Origin: Trichinella spiralis
Lineage: Eukaryota; Nematoda; Enoplea; Trichinellida; Trichinellidae
Assembly: GCA_000181795.3 (NCBI GenBank)
Contig: CM012955.1
Location: forward strand, 8,995,022-9,059,021
DNA: 64,000 nt
Direction: 5' to 3'
Of this stretch, positions 43,953 through 54,747 are shown piece after piece. The notes under the pieces were generated by a model. The model was not told where the DNA came from, made no database searches, and saw only the letters and a list, made by a program, of their open reading frames with translations. The number at the start of each line of letters is the position of its first letter. Position 1 is the first letter of the stretch. A program made the position numbers and the translations under genes.

Positions 43953-45156
43953 TCAGTTGCAGAAGATGTTGTCTATTAGTGTTGAGTAGAAATTGCCAGG
44001 TTCCACCAGTGTGATAGAATTTGAAAATAAAATGATCAAATCGAATTGAAATGGGAAAAAAGCACTGCAAAGGTGCAGAAATTTGTAAAAAATATCAGCT
44101 TTTTCACTTGTTGCAAAAGCATTGTTGCGGTTGAACAAGCAGCATGCATATAAAGTGGACAATTTGGCCACGTCTGACGGCATCTCCAGCATCAAGTAAG
44201 GCTTTTCAATATATTTCGGTAATTGTAATTCGCAGGCGAATGAATTGTCCCGACTGTACAACAGCAGTGCAACGCACACGCAAAAGTAACACCGATCGCC
44301 CAGAATTTTGCAGACCATTTTCAACCAAGAATTCAACCATTTCAAATAATTTCTATGAACCGTGTCCGGTGCAGAAGTGACATTGATCTTCGCAATGTGC
44401 AAAGCTAATTTGGCGCTCAGTTTCAGCTGAACGTTCGTCTCTTGTTCGGCAATGTGACCACCGATCATCCACGAGATCACTCGGAATAGTAATGGATATT
44501 TCTCCACTAACGTTTCCAATGACAAGCTGGGCGCAAATTGAAAAAAATAATCGACAGTACTGTGATCGCATTTTTTATTAACTTTGTATTCTTCACAAAT
44601 TCTGTACAATATTTCACACTCATCGGACTGAAAATTCATATAAATACACACACACACACACACACACACACATATGTATATATACTTTAGGACTGAAAAT
44701 CAGTTCTTCAAAACTTACTGGAAACAGCAAGCCGTGAGACGACAACTTCGATCCCTGTAACGCATCTAGCCAATATTGTAATTTTTTATTTAATTCAGAA
44801 ACACGCATCGATCTTGTGAAATCAATTCGAAATGAATTGTAATAGAAACTGTACGACGGGGCGATGGACAGTGAATACGGTCCGTTGTCAAACGACAATC
44901 CAACTTTACCCAAATCTACTTGCACAAAAACAGCTCTGCAAACTTGAAATGCTAATTCTTCCAAAACATCAAGCATAACAGAACTAGCACTGTATCTTAA
45001 ACGTAAAAATTAAAAAAAAAACAAACATTTCCAAAAACTGCTTGTTTGTACATACTTTTTGTTCAAAAAAAGCACAACTACCAGTTTTTCTTTTCCTTCA
45101 GCTGATAGAAAATGAAACAAATCTTCACTTTGAACGTTCAGCACATTACTCGACAT
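43953..45156 (-). CDS. thioredoxin-fold-like protein without CxxC
   Basis: Exons 45156-45056, 44995-44719 and 44627-43953 (1,053 nt, 350 aa) with consistent phases. Residues 1 to about 110 read like a thioredoxin fold: a beta strand (KLVVVLFLNK) at the position leading to the active site, a helix, a second strand (AVFVQVDLGKV), then IAPSYSFYYN where thioredoxins have the cis-Pro strand. The site where WCxxC would be is NKKYSASS, so redox activity is not expected. The remaining 230 residues are helical with several Cys and match nothing that I know; the last exon is one uninterrupted frame. The Met at 45156 was chosen because the frame upstream crosses an acceptor-like TTTCAG; an alternative start about 36 residues earlier is possible. 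The Trx assignment is by pattern only. Confidence 0.55.
44648..44672. repeat. (CA)n microsatellite in intron
   Basis: About twelve CA units lie in the 91-nt second intron of the Trx-like gene, so a large part of this short intron is repeat. Confidence 0.85.
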
Positions 45157-45704
45157 ATTTGATGAACACAATATTTTGAATCTGAAATAACGTTTTATTA
45201 AATGCACGACTATGAGCATTTTGCCAAGCTGAGCAGCTGTCACAATGAACATGCGAATTACGTACAATTTTGAAATGCTTATTCACTTCTACTGCTGTAA
45301 TGTCTACAGAACACAGAAAAGTAATCATAAGCTTATCAACTAATCAAAACTTAAAAAAGAATAATAGCTACAGTAAGAAAACATGCACGTACTTGCCTTC
45401 TTAATTTATATTACTGTGTTATTATATTTATTATTATGGAAATAACATTGCGTTGTTGTGAAATAAAATAAATCTTTATTTTAGAATTTTTGATTGAAAA
45501 TGATGTTTCCTTGAATGCTATTCAAGCTGTAGTAGAGCATGATGAAGAATAAAAGAATTTGAAGATAACATGCAAAAGTATAATATTCTTATTTTGAAAT
45601 ATTTATTTGAAACTTATTTTTAAATATAATATTCAATGAATGCTGTTTCTGAAATATATTTTATTAATTCTTTCTTAATTCTCTTGTTTATCTAACATTT
45701 ATTA
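45157..45704. other. region upstream of the Trx-like gene
   Basis: AT-rich DNA between the Trx-like start and the transposon. A short minus-strand frame (45146-45328) overlaps the first exon in another frame and is probably leader sequence. Confidence 0.4.
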
Positions 45705-46288
45705 TACAGTAGAACTTGGTTAAGTGCACATGATCGTTTGCTTAGATTTGTTGTTCGTTAGATAACGTGAGCATGAAATTAATTGATAACGATTCTAACT
45801 GAAAGTAAGTGATTTCAGAATTTTGGTCACTGACTGCGTTTTACTATAGGTTGTTTGAACTGATGTAAGATTCGTTTCAACGATGACGATGATCCGTCGA
45901 GGAAGTTGAAAACACTAAGCATCGGCTCTGAAATTGCTTTCTGCAATTTTGATGAACAAGCAAGCGTGGAAATTGGTAACAGATGTTACAGTTGCTCACA
46001 AGAAAGCTGACACAGCTATGGGGACAAGTTGGTCATATTTTCACCGAAACACATAAATCAGACAGACCTGAAGAGTATATGATTGGTATGGCTGGTGCCA
46101 CGAAATATAACATTTCAAACCTACATTTCCGACTTTTTATTTAAAATAAATGGACATTTTTTGCACTAAATCCATTTGTACATGTGGAATTATTGCTGCT
46201 TTCAATTACTCTGCATAATTCCCCACTTTGGATAAGTGCGTGGAAATTCTTGGCAAATTCCCTGTGCACTTAATCAAGTTCGACTGTA
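45705..46288. mobile_element. pogo/Tigger-type MITE with TA target duplication
   Basis: A 580-bp element at 45707-46286 is bounded by terminal inverted repeats CAGTAGAACTTGGTTAAGTG.. and its complement ending ..CAAGTTCGACTG. The two 24-bp termini match at 22 of 24 positions and are flanked on both sides by TA (45705-45706 and 46287-46288), the target duplication of Tc1/mariner/pogo elements. The CAGT-R-GAAC..TTAAGTGCAC start is of the pogo/Tigger kind. The interior has no intact frame; a degraded helix-turn-helix-like piece (RKLKTLSIGSEI, about 45895-45930) may be a transposase remnant. It is non-autonomous. Confidence 0.85.
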
Positions 46289-47689
46289 TTTATTTGCTAT
46301 AACAAGAACATTGTATCAGCAAGCTGAGCAACTGAACCAAGTTATTTTGAAGGAAGAGCACGAAATTATGAATACTGTTGAACACACAAGCAAATGAAGT
46401 GTGTGAAGTGAGACAGTTGTCTAAGAAATTTGTAACTTATATCAATTTTGTCATTTTTGCATTGGAATGATGAACCCTTTTACTGACATTTTCTATGAAC
46501 AAAAATCTACGCTTATACAATTTTTTGTTTTCAACAATTATTAACTTCCTTTTGAATTTAAATAAACTTTTCAATCAACTTTTTGGATTTCAATTCCGAT
46601 CAATGTGGATTCAACAATGCAATGAGTCTTATAACTTCGAATCTTTGATTCTAAAAAATATTGCTGTTCACTGATTATCAAAGCGCAAGATTTTATATTA
46701 GCAATTATCCTTTATGAAACTTGTATAATCATCGATGCTTGTATTCACATATTAAAGATACTGTGTATTAATTTATAAATGTAGTATAAACGGATCATGG
46801 TACAATGAATATAACATTGCACTTGTTATCTAGGTCAGCAGAAGTGAATCCAGAATCTAGGAGAGAAAGAAAATTGCTCTAAGTTATACAACGGCTCTAG
46901 GTCAATACATAAGCGACTTAAAGTAAACAATAGCATAAGGTAAAAGGCGAGTACTTCTACGCGTACAGCTAACGTCCAATGGTCACTGAATAGCACAGTA
47001 CGTTTGTGTGATTTTATATACAGAATAGTTCGACATGTCTATGCGGCTTTACCATTTAGCTTAATCAGCATTCATTTCATATTTATATTAAATATACACT
47101 AAAACATATAATATATATTTTAAAGATACTTTATATTTTTAGCCTATATATATGCATAGCAAAGCATTATTTGTCGTGTGGATTCTGCAAAGCCGTTGAA
47201 CGCTTCATTAGCTAAGCAAAGACGGAAAAATTTGTCAAAATTCTTTTCCTACCAAACTGTACAATAAATTCTTCAAATTGATGCAGCACATGGGAAACAA
47301 ACATCATATAAGCTACCTACGCCTGTTTTCAGCAATCAAATCAACAGCAGCGTTACAGCAATAATAGATTTGAAAAGAAGCAAACAGATTGCTCGAATAT
47401 ACGGACCTCAGCACTCAAGTCAAGCGACCCATCGATCATTGTTATGACAGCTGTTCTACGTGCTTCTGTTAGCACTGATAAAAATATTATTCATCGCTGA
47501 CTTATTCACGGTAAAACTATTTGTGGAATAATGGTCTTCTAAAATTGGCACTTTGCCTATCTCAAAACATAGGTAACCGTGCCATTTGTTTTAAGATATT
47601 TCGGAAAATATGCAACTACGAACTGCGCGAATAAGTTTGTTGTATTTCTCTAATCATTTGGCCCATAAAGACCATTTTGGGATTCTACA
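46289..47689. other. intergenic DNA between transposon and tandem array
   Basis: No open frame or RNA gene recognised. TA-rich pieces occur at 47100-47160. It is probably a mix of old mobile-element debris and neutral sequence. Confidence 0.4.
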
Positions 47690-50600
47690 GAGTTTCTCAA
47701 AAATCGCAAATTTCATAGGCTATAGATTTGGTTGTTTTGGCGAAAATTAACGAAAGTCCTTTTTTAAGTTTTTTCGAAACTTCGAGTTTTTCTGACTTCT
47801 AGACATTCCCAATGATTTACGATCGTGTTATGCAAAGTTCCCTTCGAAACTACTGAATAGTTGTGAAATAAATGGGCTGGAAATTTGTCTACCGCCTTTC
47901 TTAATGCATAGAGAATTTGTCCATCAGTAACTTTCTCCCAACGGCAGCAATGACTGCACATGAGACATTTTTGATATCGAATCTATTAGATTTCTACCAA
48001 TTTATCGTTTTTTACGATCAATTGAATTGAATTTCTGAAATTATTGCTGTTAAATAATCATTAATTGGTGCGAATCAAAACGCATGAATTGTAACAGTTT
48101 TGTTTGGTGAAAAGCAAACATTTCAAGGAATGCGATTCTAATTCCCATGTTTTTCATTGATTACGCATCTGATTAATACCACATGTGTGGCTATTTGATT
48201 GTACTTTTGCTAAGTAACAACGATGGAATTGCGATTTGCATAATTAGTATAACATGTATTCGCCCAGGGTGAAACTACATTACGAATGCTAGGAAAATAA
48301 ATAAATTCAAAACTGATGTCAAACTATTCGGCTCATACATGGTAGTGCTTCGAATTTTCTGAGGTATCCACCAGTAAATAGAGTGAAAATTATTCCATTC
48401 TTCTCAGAAAGAACGGCGAATTACAAAAACATTTGATGATACGTTCAAGCAATTTTGTGCCAATCAAAGGTATGTAAATTTTCATTAACCCGCAATCAGT
48501 GATTTTTTGAGAAATTTGATAGAGTTGTCAGTTTATGCATTTGACATTTATAGAAGAGAAAAACTCGGATATTGAATGAAAATAGTTTTCCAATCTGATA
48601 ATTTTGGATAGTTCCTATCTCTGAATTATAATCAATTAAAAAATTCAGTGAACAAAGGTTTTTAATTTTGAAAGTTACTATTGCTTAAATGAAAATTAGG
48701 AACAATTTTTATTTAAATAAATTTATTTTTCAAATGAGAACATGGATATTTTCGTGGGAAAAATTAATGCAATCATTCCGTTTCAACACTGGTTTAACTT
48801 TTATTTTTCACATCTTTTTATTTCGATTCCGTTAAAATTTTATTTTGATTTCACTTTTTTTGATATACCTCAACAAATGCGCAATCAGTAGCTGTCATGA
48901 TAATTTCATAGTAGTTAGCGGATAATTCCCTACCGATTTAAAACAATTGCCTTGATATTTAGAGAAAAAAACTTTTCTCGAAAATTGCAAAATTTTATGG
49001 ACTATAGACTTGGTTGTTTTGGTGAAAAACTGCGAAAAATTTGTTTTCCGAATTTGGAGGTTCTCTTGATCGTTATAATTTTACATTGATAAAAGATAGT
49101 GGTTTCTAGAGTTTCAATTCAAAATATCCAGTAGATATGGAATAAATGGGCTCTAAGATTGAGGTAGTAGCCCATTAGTAGCTCTCTTTTAACTGAAGCA
49201 GAGACTGCCAGTTTCTGCACATGATACATTTCTGGCATTGAATCTGTTCGATTTCCACTAATATGTATTTTTACGATCAATTTAATTGAATTTCTGAAAT
49301 TACTGCTCTTAAATTATCATAAATTGCTCTGAATAAAAACGAAAGTGTTGTAAGTGTTTATATTGCTAAAAAGTAAACATTTCATTGCATCCAATCCCGT
49401 TTAACATTTTTGTCATTGATTAAACTCCTTATATATCGCACATGTGGGGCTATTTGAATTTGCTTTCGCTACGCAACAACAGTGCGATGGCGATTTGCAT
49501 AATTAGTATAATATGTGATCGTCTAGAGTTGAAATTCATTACAACTGCAAAGAAATTAAATGAATTCACAATTGATGTCAAATTATTCGGCTCATGCATG
49601 GTATTTGTTCGAAAATTTAGAAAAATCCACCAGTATGTGCAGTGGAAATTATTCCGCGCATCTCAGAAACTACGGCGTATTGTAAAATAATTTTGTGTTA
49701 AGAGAAAGCAATTTTTTCCAATTAAAGGTATGTAAATTTTGAATAACCTGCAATCGATGATTTTTTGAGAAATGCGATAAAGTTTCCAGTTTGAGCATTT
49801 GGAGTTTTTAGAAAAGAAGACTGGCATATTGCACGAAAATAGCTTTCCAATCTGATAATTTTGGACATTTCTTATATCTGAATTGCAATCAATGAAAAAT
49901 TCAGTTAACAAAGGTTTTTAATTTTGAAATTTTTTGTACATTAATGAAAGTCAAGAACAATTCTTGTAAAAAAATTATTATTTTTTTGTGTGAAAAAATT
50001 GATGTTTTTGTTGTAAAAATTAATGAAACCATACAATAGTTCCATTTATTTAACTTTCAATTTTCATTCTATTTTATTTCGACTTGGTAAAAATCCTATT
50101 TCAAGTTTCATTTTTTTGCGCAGATCTGAAGAAATACGCAATCACGAGGAGCCTGGAAACGTTAATACTAATTAGAGAATAATTCTCAACCGATATTTAT
50201 TAATTGCCTTAGTTTTTATTGAGTGATAAATTTTTGTTGAAAACTGCAAAATTTTATGGGCTATAGACATGGTTATTCTTGTGAAAATTCTCGAAAAAGT
50301 TTTTTTAAATGTTTAGACGTTTTATTTCATTTTATAATTTCATATTGATGATGGAAAATGTTTTACAGAGTTTCAACCCAAACTACCCAGTATTTCTGGA
50401 ATAAACGGGTTCTAAAGATGGAATACTGTCTCTCTTAACACATTTGTATGCTTCACACTTTTTTCGGCATACCTCGAGAAACACGCAACCGGGAACCGCC
50501 GGGATCTTTTCCATTGTACTCTTCTTATCGTTTCCGATCGATTGATGCCCATGCATTGCATTTTTGGAGGAAGACCTTTTTCTGGAAAATGGCAAAACTT

Positions 50601-50780
50601 CATGGGTTATAGACTTGGTTGTTTTTGTGAAAATCAACGAAACTTTTTTTGCAAAATGTGACCTTTTTCATTGTCGTAATTTTATATTAATAAAAGATAG
50701 TGTTTTCGAGAATTCTGTCGCCTATCTTAATATGTTCGAAAGTTGCCAATCTGTTGCTTAATCGAAACGCAACTAGTATA
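47690..50780. repeat. degenerate tandem array, unit about 1.26 kb
   Basis: Two full copies and one partial, rearranged copy lie head to tail. The anchor GCAAA..ATGG.CTATAGACTTGGTTG recurs at about 47706, 48987, 50246 and 50592. The anchor GCGATTTGCATAATTAGTAT recurs at 48231 and 49490, exactly 1,259 bases apart. A third anchor (GGTATGTAAATTTT) recurs near 48469 and 49727. Copies are diverged by substitutions and small indels. The last two anchor spacings show a deletion of about 0.9 kb in the terminal copy. Short minus-strand frames (47764-47961, 50383-50637) fall inside and are not conserved as coding between copies. The right end abuts an hAT transposase remnant. Confidence 0.8.
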
Positions 50781-50861
50781 CGTGATTTTAGCGAACATAA
50801 CTCTTTTCGCGTTTCATTTGTGTATGCATTAAAATTCAACAACAACGATTTTTAACTGATC

Positions 50862-51014
50862 GTGTCCTTAGTCCTACGGATTTTCACCATTCACCCAGTC
50901 ACCGCAGCCTGCGCAGAACGTAGCTTTACTGCAATGAAATATCTAAAAAGCTATTTCTGGACTACTATGACAGAAGAACGACTGAACGGACTTGCAGTAA
51001 TGTGTACATTTATT
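50862..51014 (+). pseudogene. hAT transposase C-terminal remnant
   Basis: An in-frame fragment reads VLRIFTIHPVTAACAERSF followed by KYLKSYFWTTMTEERLNGLA. This is the hAT dimerisation (hATC) signature, where V(S/T)xASxERSFSxxKxIK..LR..MxxERLxxLxxL is typical. Only about 50 residues are recognisable; no catalytic core, start or complete frame remains nearby. It marks a decayed hAT (Ac/hobo/Tam3) element and may be part of the same insertion as the adjacent tandem array. Confidence 0.85.
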
Positions 51015-53549
51015 CTGTCTTTTTCATTCATATTGTCCTGATAATAGAAAAGTTCAGTTTGAAACGGAATCGAAACGTGTCGATTATTTGAAATACAATT
51101 AAAACTGTCATTTTGAAAGTTATTGTATCTGGTGATTTAAATGAAGTAAACGGTACTATTTTGTTCTTCGACAGACTCCCATGTATAATAATAATCTTTT
51201 TTTATACTATATCCGCCTCTCTTTATAAATTAAACACCTCTGTATATTTTTCATTAAATGACAGAATATAATTTGTTTTTTTGCAAAATTGTAAATATGG
51301 ATTTTCAGTTTCGATTCTACTCTATAATTAATTTTCTGCTGGTTAAGTACGGTTCGACCGCACACAATTTCACAAGACAAGGCATTCTATTTTACGGCAT
51401 CCTCAACATTAGTCAATACTACTGATCGTGCAGTTTCAAGCACATTCATATTTTTACGAGAGTACCAGCTACGTAGGAATCAAGAAATCAAAGACAGCAG
51501 CTAAGAGCAATACTTCCTGCAGCAATTTTATGAAAAAACCGATTGGCTGATGCTATGAGGGAGGAGATAGTAGGTGTGGTGGGTGCTTGACGGTGTTGGG
51601 AGCTGAAATGGAGGTTCGAGGAGTAGAAGGTGGAGAAGAGGTCTTCAGTGTCAGTGTGCGATTTATTTAGGAATCAGACAGGCAAGCTGTGCGAATAAAA
51701 CGCGTTAAAATCAGAGCCATTGGGGCGTGGGACACAGAAATTTGTGTATGATCAAGTAGGCACAGTTTGTTGGGAAAACAGGAGCAACACTGGGAAGCCG
51801 TGGAAGGAAAGTGCATTTACGGCGGTATCTGATAATCAGGTTGATTTTTTATTGGGCTGACCCGGGAATATGAAGCTCGGCAGATAATCATCAGACGTCT
51901 CACTGAGTGCAAACATACAAAAAATTCAAAAATCATAAATGACAATAATATATATATGGAATTCAGGCATAAATTAGAATGCAATAAATGAAGAGCATAT
52001 GCGAATCTGGAGGCAATTAATCAAACTGATGATAGCCGGTTTGCTCGCACCGCAGCTTTGATGTTTTCGTTGAAATAAATACAGGTTTCCTTTCACATTA
52101 TGGCCGTAATTCCAGCAGACAGATTTATCTTACATGAGCACAGAATACAAAGCATAAAAACCAAATAAAGCCGATAAAATGAGGAAAAGTAAAAGCATCT
52201 TATAATATGAAGTTAAATTATACTTCCTAAATAAAATCACGGAAAGATTATTAATAATTGGAAATACAGTAATATACATTATTTAAATTGCCAAATTAAG
52301 GATAAGAAGGTTACTAAGTAATACTATTTTATTATTATTATTATTATACTACAATGATGTTCGGTGGCGAGACGTAACCAAGGTGCAAGAGCGAGATGCT
52401 ACATTCAGGTGAAAATTTAATACTCAGACTTATTTTCCTGATAATTTGCTATGATTGCATTCATATTTCAGTATTTAAGCAATTTTCAATTTGAAGATGC
52501 GTAAAACGTGAAATACTTTTAAAGCAGAATTCTCAATTGCATAAAGTTGAACATTGATGATTGTGAAGAAATCCATATTTCAATTTGCTATTTTAGGTAA
52601 TCGTCTAGATTTAACAGGAGAAGACGATACAATTTTCAGTTTATACTTGCTTATGGCATTCAATTGAACTTTGAACTGAGCATGTCAAATATCACTAAGC
52701 GTATTGTATTATCTATTACAGAGCACAGAAATATACCGTTTTCATAAAGAAATCATTTTCAATTTAATTTCATTATCACTTTACATTTTTTTTTCTAAAT
52801 TTTCCACCATGAAGACATTAGATAAATCAAAATTTTTATATAGTTAATTATGCTTCGCATAGAGCGCACCTAGTGTGCTCAATCATTGTTTATTTTCTGT
52901 TGACATTACGTTCTAATTCATATTAGAGTAGTATATCCAACTTACGTAAGCTGATCGGTGTTTACCGCTACGTGCGCAGTGTCTGTCTTTTATGCAAATT
53001 GGGCGGTTTGAAAATTAACTTCATATTAGCAGTGCACCAGTTAAATTCACTTTGTTGACTAACAGAGGCATCGACTGCAATGTTTGCTCGATCTATTTCT
53101 GCTTTAAATACTGAGTAAGGTGCGTTATTAAGTTTAGAAGAATGTTATCTTTTCAAACATGGGCGTGGTGCAGTTTCAATTTGAATTTGCATTTTAATTT
53201 GTTTGCTTTTGAGCTTATGCGTGGCCATCATAATATTTGTTCAACGTAATGAGAGATATGTTTCATACTTGATAATCAATAGAAATGAACTTTATGTAAA
53301 TTTTCCTGAGGCTACTTTTAGTTGCTCCAGAAACTCATTTCAAATGATTGTAGGCGAACGATGTGCGGCGAATGAACAATGGCGTTTTCAATGCGATGAC
53401 AGACGAAGAAGAGCAATAAAAACGGCTTTGTTTTTTTTGATTTATTGTAACATTATTTCATTGAAATTAATTTTTTTTACATTTAGATACAGAATAATAT
53501 AATATGAAAATGGGACATTCCAAGAAGGACGAGGGTAATTACCGGTAAA

Positions 53550-53559
53550 NNNNNNNNNN
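53550..53559. other. assembly gap (10 N)
   Basis: Exactly ten N bases sit immediately before a CA microsatellite. The round number suggests a placeholder of unknown true length at a collapsed simple repeat. It lies just downstream (minus strand) of the last recognised synaptotagmin exon. Confidence 0.98.
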
Positions 53560-53608
<49 letters not shown>

Positions 53609-53612
53609 GTAT
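53560..53612. repeat. (CA)n(TA)n compound microsatellite
   Basis: A CA run of about 30 bases passes into a TA run of about 18 bases directly after the N gap. Confidence 0.95.
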
Positions 53613-53640
53613 GTATTTAATAATATGAATGCATGCTTAC

Positions 53641-54747
53641 CTGCAACACCCGTGAAACTGAATGCTGGAAGATTCTGTGCTTTCAGCACAGCAGTGTTGA
53701 TTTTATTTGTCGATGGATAGTAGCTGATGGAAATTAAAAGTTCACCTCGAGATTCTACAGTTTGAAACTAAAAATAAACATAATTTATTATTAATAATAA
53801 TTTTCTTTGTAAAAAATGAAGAAATTCGATCCTGAAACGCAGAGTAAGAGAGAAAATCAAACAGATAAAAATAAAATAACCTTCCAGTTGTGGCTGACCA
53901 ATTCGACTTCCATTTCGACCGTCTGCTGGGATTGTCTCAGTTCCAGCTCGTTCAAAGGGCATATAGCTTCTCCAATAATTTCATCACGCAAATAACGATC
54001 AAAAGCGACGACCGCAAAATGCAATGTCGTATTTTGAAGCTGATTGTAATTGATACCGTAAAAAATGAATTCCTCATCATATACTGGACTGCAAGTGTTG
54101 CGCACGACTCGGGTTTTAATTTTGTGCTGCTTGTCCGGAAGCAGCTGCAGTTTGACGTAGGCGTCGACAAGTTGCTTACCGCCAGTGAACGCACCTCGCC
54201 TGGTGGGCAGACCGTATGCGTTGCAAATCTGCACCGTCAGGGCATTCTTTTCGAAACTGTATGCCAGCGTGAAGTGCAACATCCCACAACTGTTGTCGGC
54301 TTTCCCATTCAACTGGGCAACAGCTCTACTCTTCTGCGCTGCCAACGACTGCTGTTCGTCCGCATCATCTTCACCATTCCCCCCTTCTTCGCAATTCTGC
54401 TTCGCCTGCTGATGACGCTGAATTTTCGACTCCTCATCACCAACGTTGTCTCCCCCACTGGCCGACTGGTGCTGCTTTTCACTGTCCACACTTTCCGGCG
54501 ACTGCATGGGCGATGGCGATTTCTTCAATCCGCCCGGACCTGCGGCATTTTTCAAACTGATCACTGGCTTCACTTCGTTCGGTCTCACTGTTTCACGGGG
54601 TTCTTTCATTGGACTCAAATAACTGTACCGGTGACGGTGACGACGACGGCTGGCGAAACATGCCGTCACCGCAACCACGCCCACCAGCAACACCGCACCC
54701 ACACACAGGCCGGTTGTTAACAAATTTGAATCTGAAAATTTATTCAT
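53641..54747 (-). CDS. synaptotagmin (SYT4/11-like), 3' end missing
   Basis: Vesicle-membrane C2 protein of regulated exocytosis. Exon 54747-53881 (289 codons) and exon 53767-53641 (42 codons plus 1 nt), then a GTAAGC donor. A very short luminal N-terminus is followed by a membrane span (about residues 14-32, VGAVLLVGVVAV), a basic stop-transfer (SRRRHRHRY), a long Ser/Glu/Gln-rich linker, C2A (about 155-285) and the first strands of C2B (SRGELLISISYYP to NLPAFSFTGVAG). The C2A phrases KIKTRVVRNTCSPVYDEEF and FDRYLRDEIIGE resemble SYT4/11 and nematode SNT-4. C2A loop 1 lacks the usual first Asp (LPTRRGAFTGG) and loop 3 has Ala where Asp is usual (VVAFDR), so calcium binding by C2A is doubtful. 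The rest of C2B is not found in the window. Confidence 0.87.

Larger units (their letters stand above)
51015..53640. other. region downstream of the synaptotagmin exons
   Basis: The missing C2B exons of the minus-strand synaptotagmin should lie here or in the gap, but I could not find DPYVK-like coding on the minus strand. A stretch at about 51530-51910 is markedly richer in G+C with an inverted CCAAT (GATTGGCTGA) at its left edge; no coding frame is convincing there. A piece near 51340 resembling the MITE terminus (GGTTAAGTACGGTTCGAC) may be another element remnant. The plus frame at 53203-53502 is hydrophobic and unsupported. Confidence 0.4.

Noticed and set aside
47690-50780. Interpretation of the tandem array as a CRISPR-like or gene-cluster repeat
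   Set aside because: Units are about 1.26 kb, diverged and without spacers or conserved frames, in a eukaryotic genome.
51340-51380. Second copy of the pogo-type terminus (GGTTAAGTACGGTTCGAC)
   Set aside because: Similarity covers only part of the terminus, the CAGT end and a partner inverted copy are lacking, so it is mentioned only as a possible fragment.
53203-53502. 99-codon plus frame near the gap
   Set aside because: Hydrophobic AT-driven ends around a short charged piece. I looked for C2B coding on the other strand here and found none, so it stays unassigned.
53890-54720. 276-codon plus-strand open frame opposite the synaptotagmin exon
   Set aside because: It is antisense to a long, balanced-composition exon with clear C2A homology on the minus strand. 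Its residue composition is that of a shadow frame and it has no recognisable domain.
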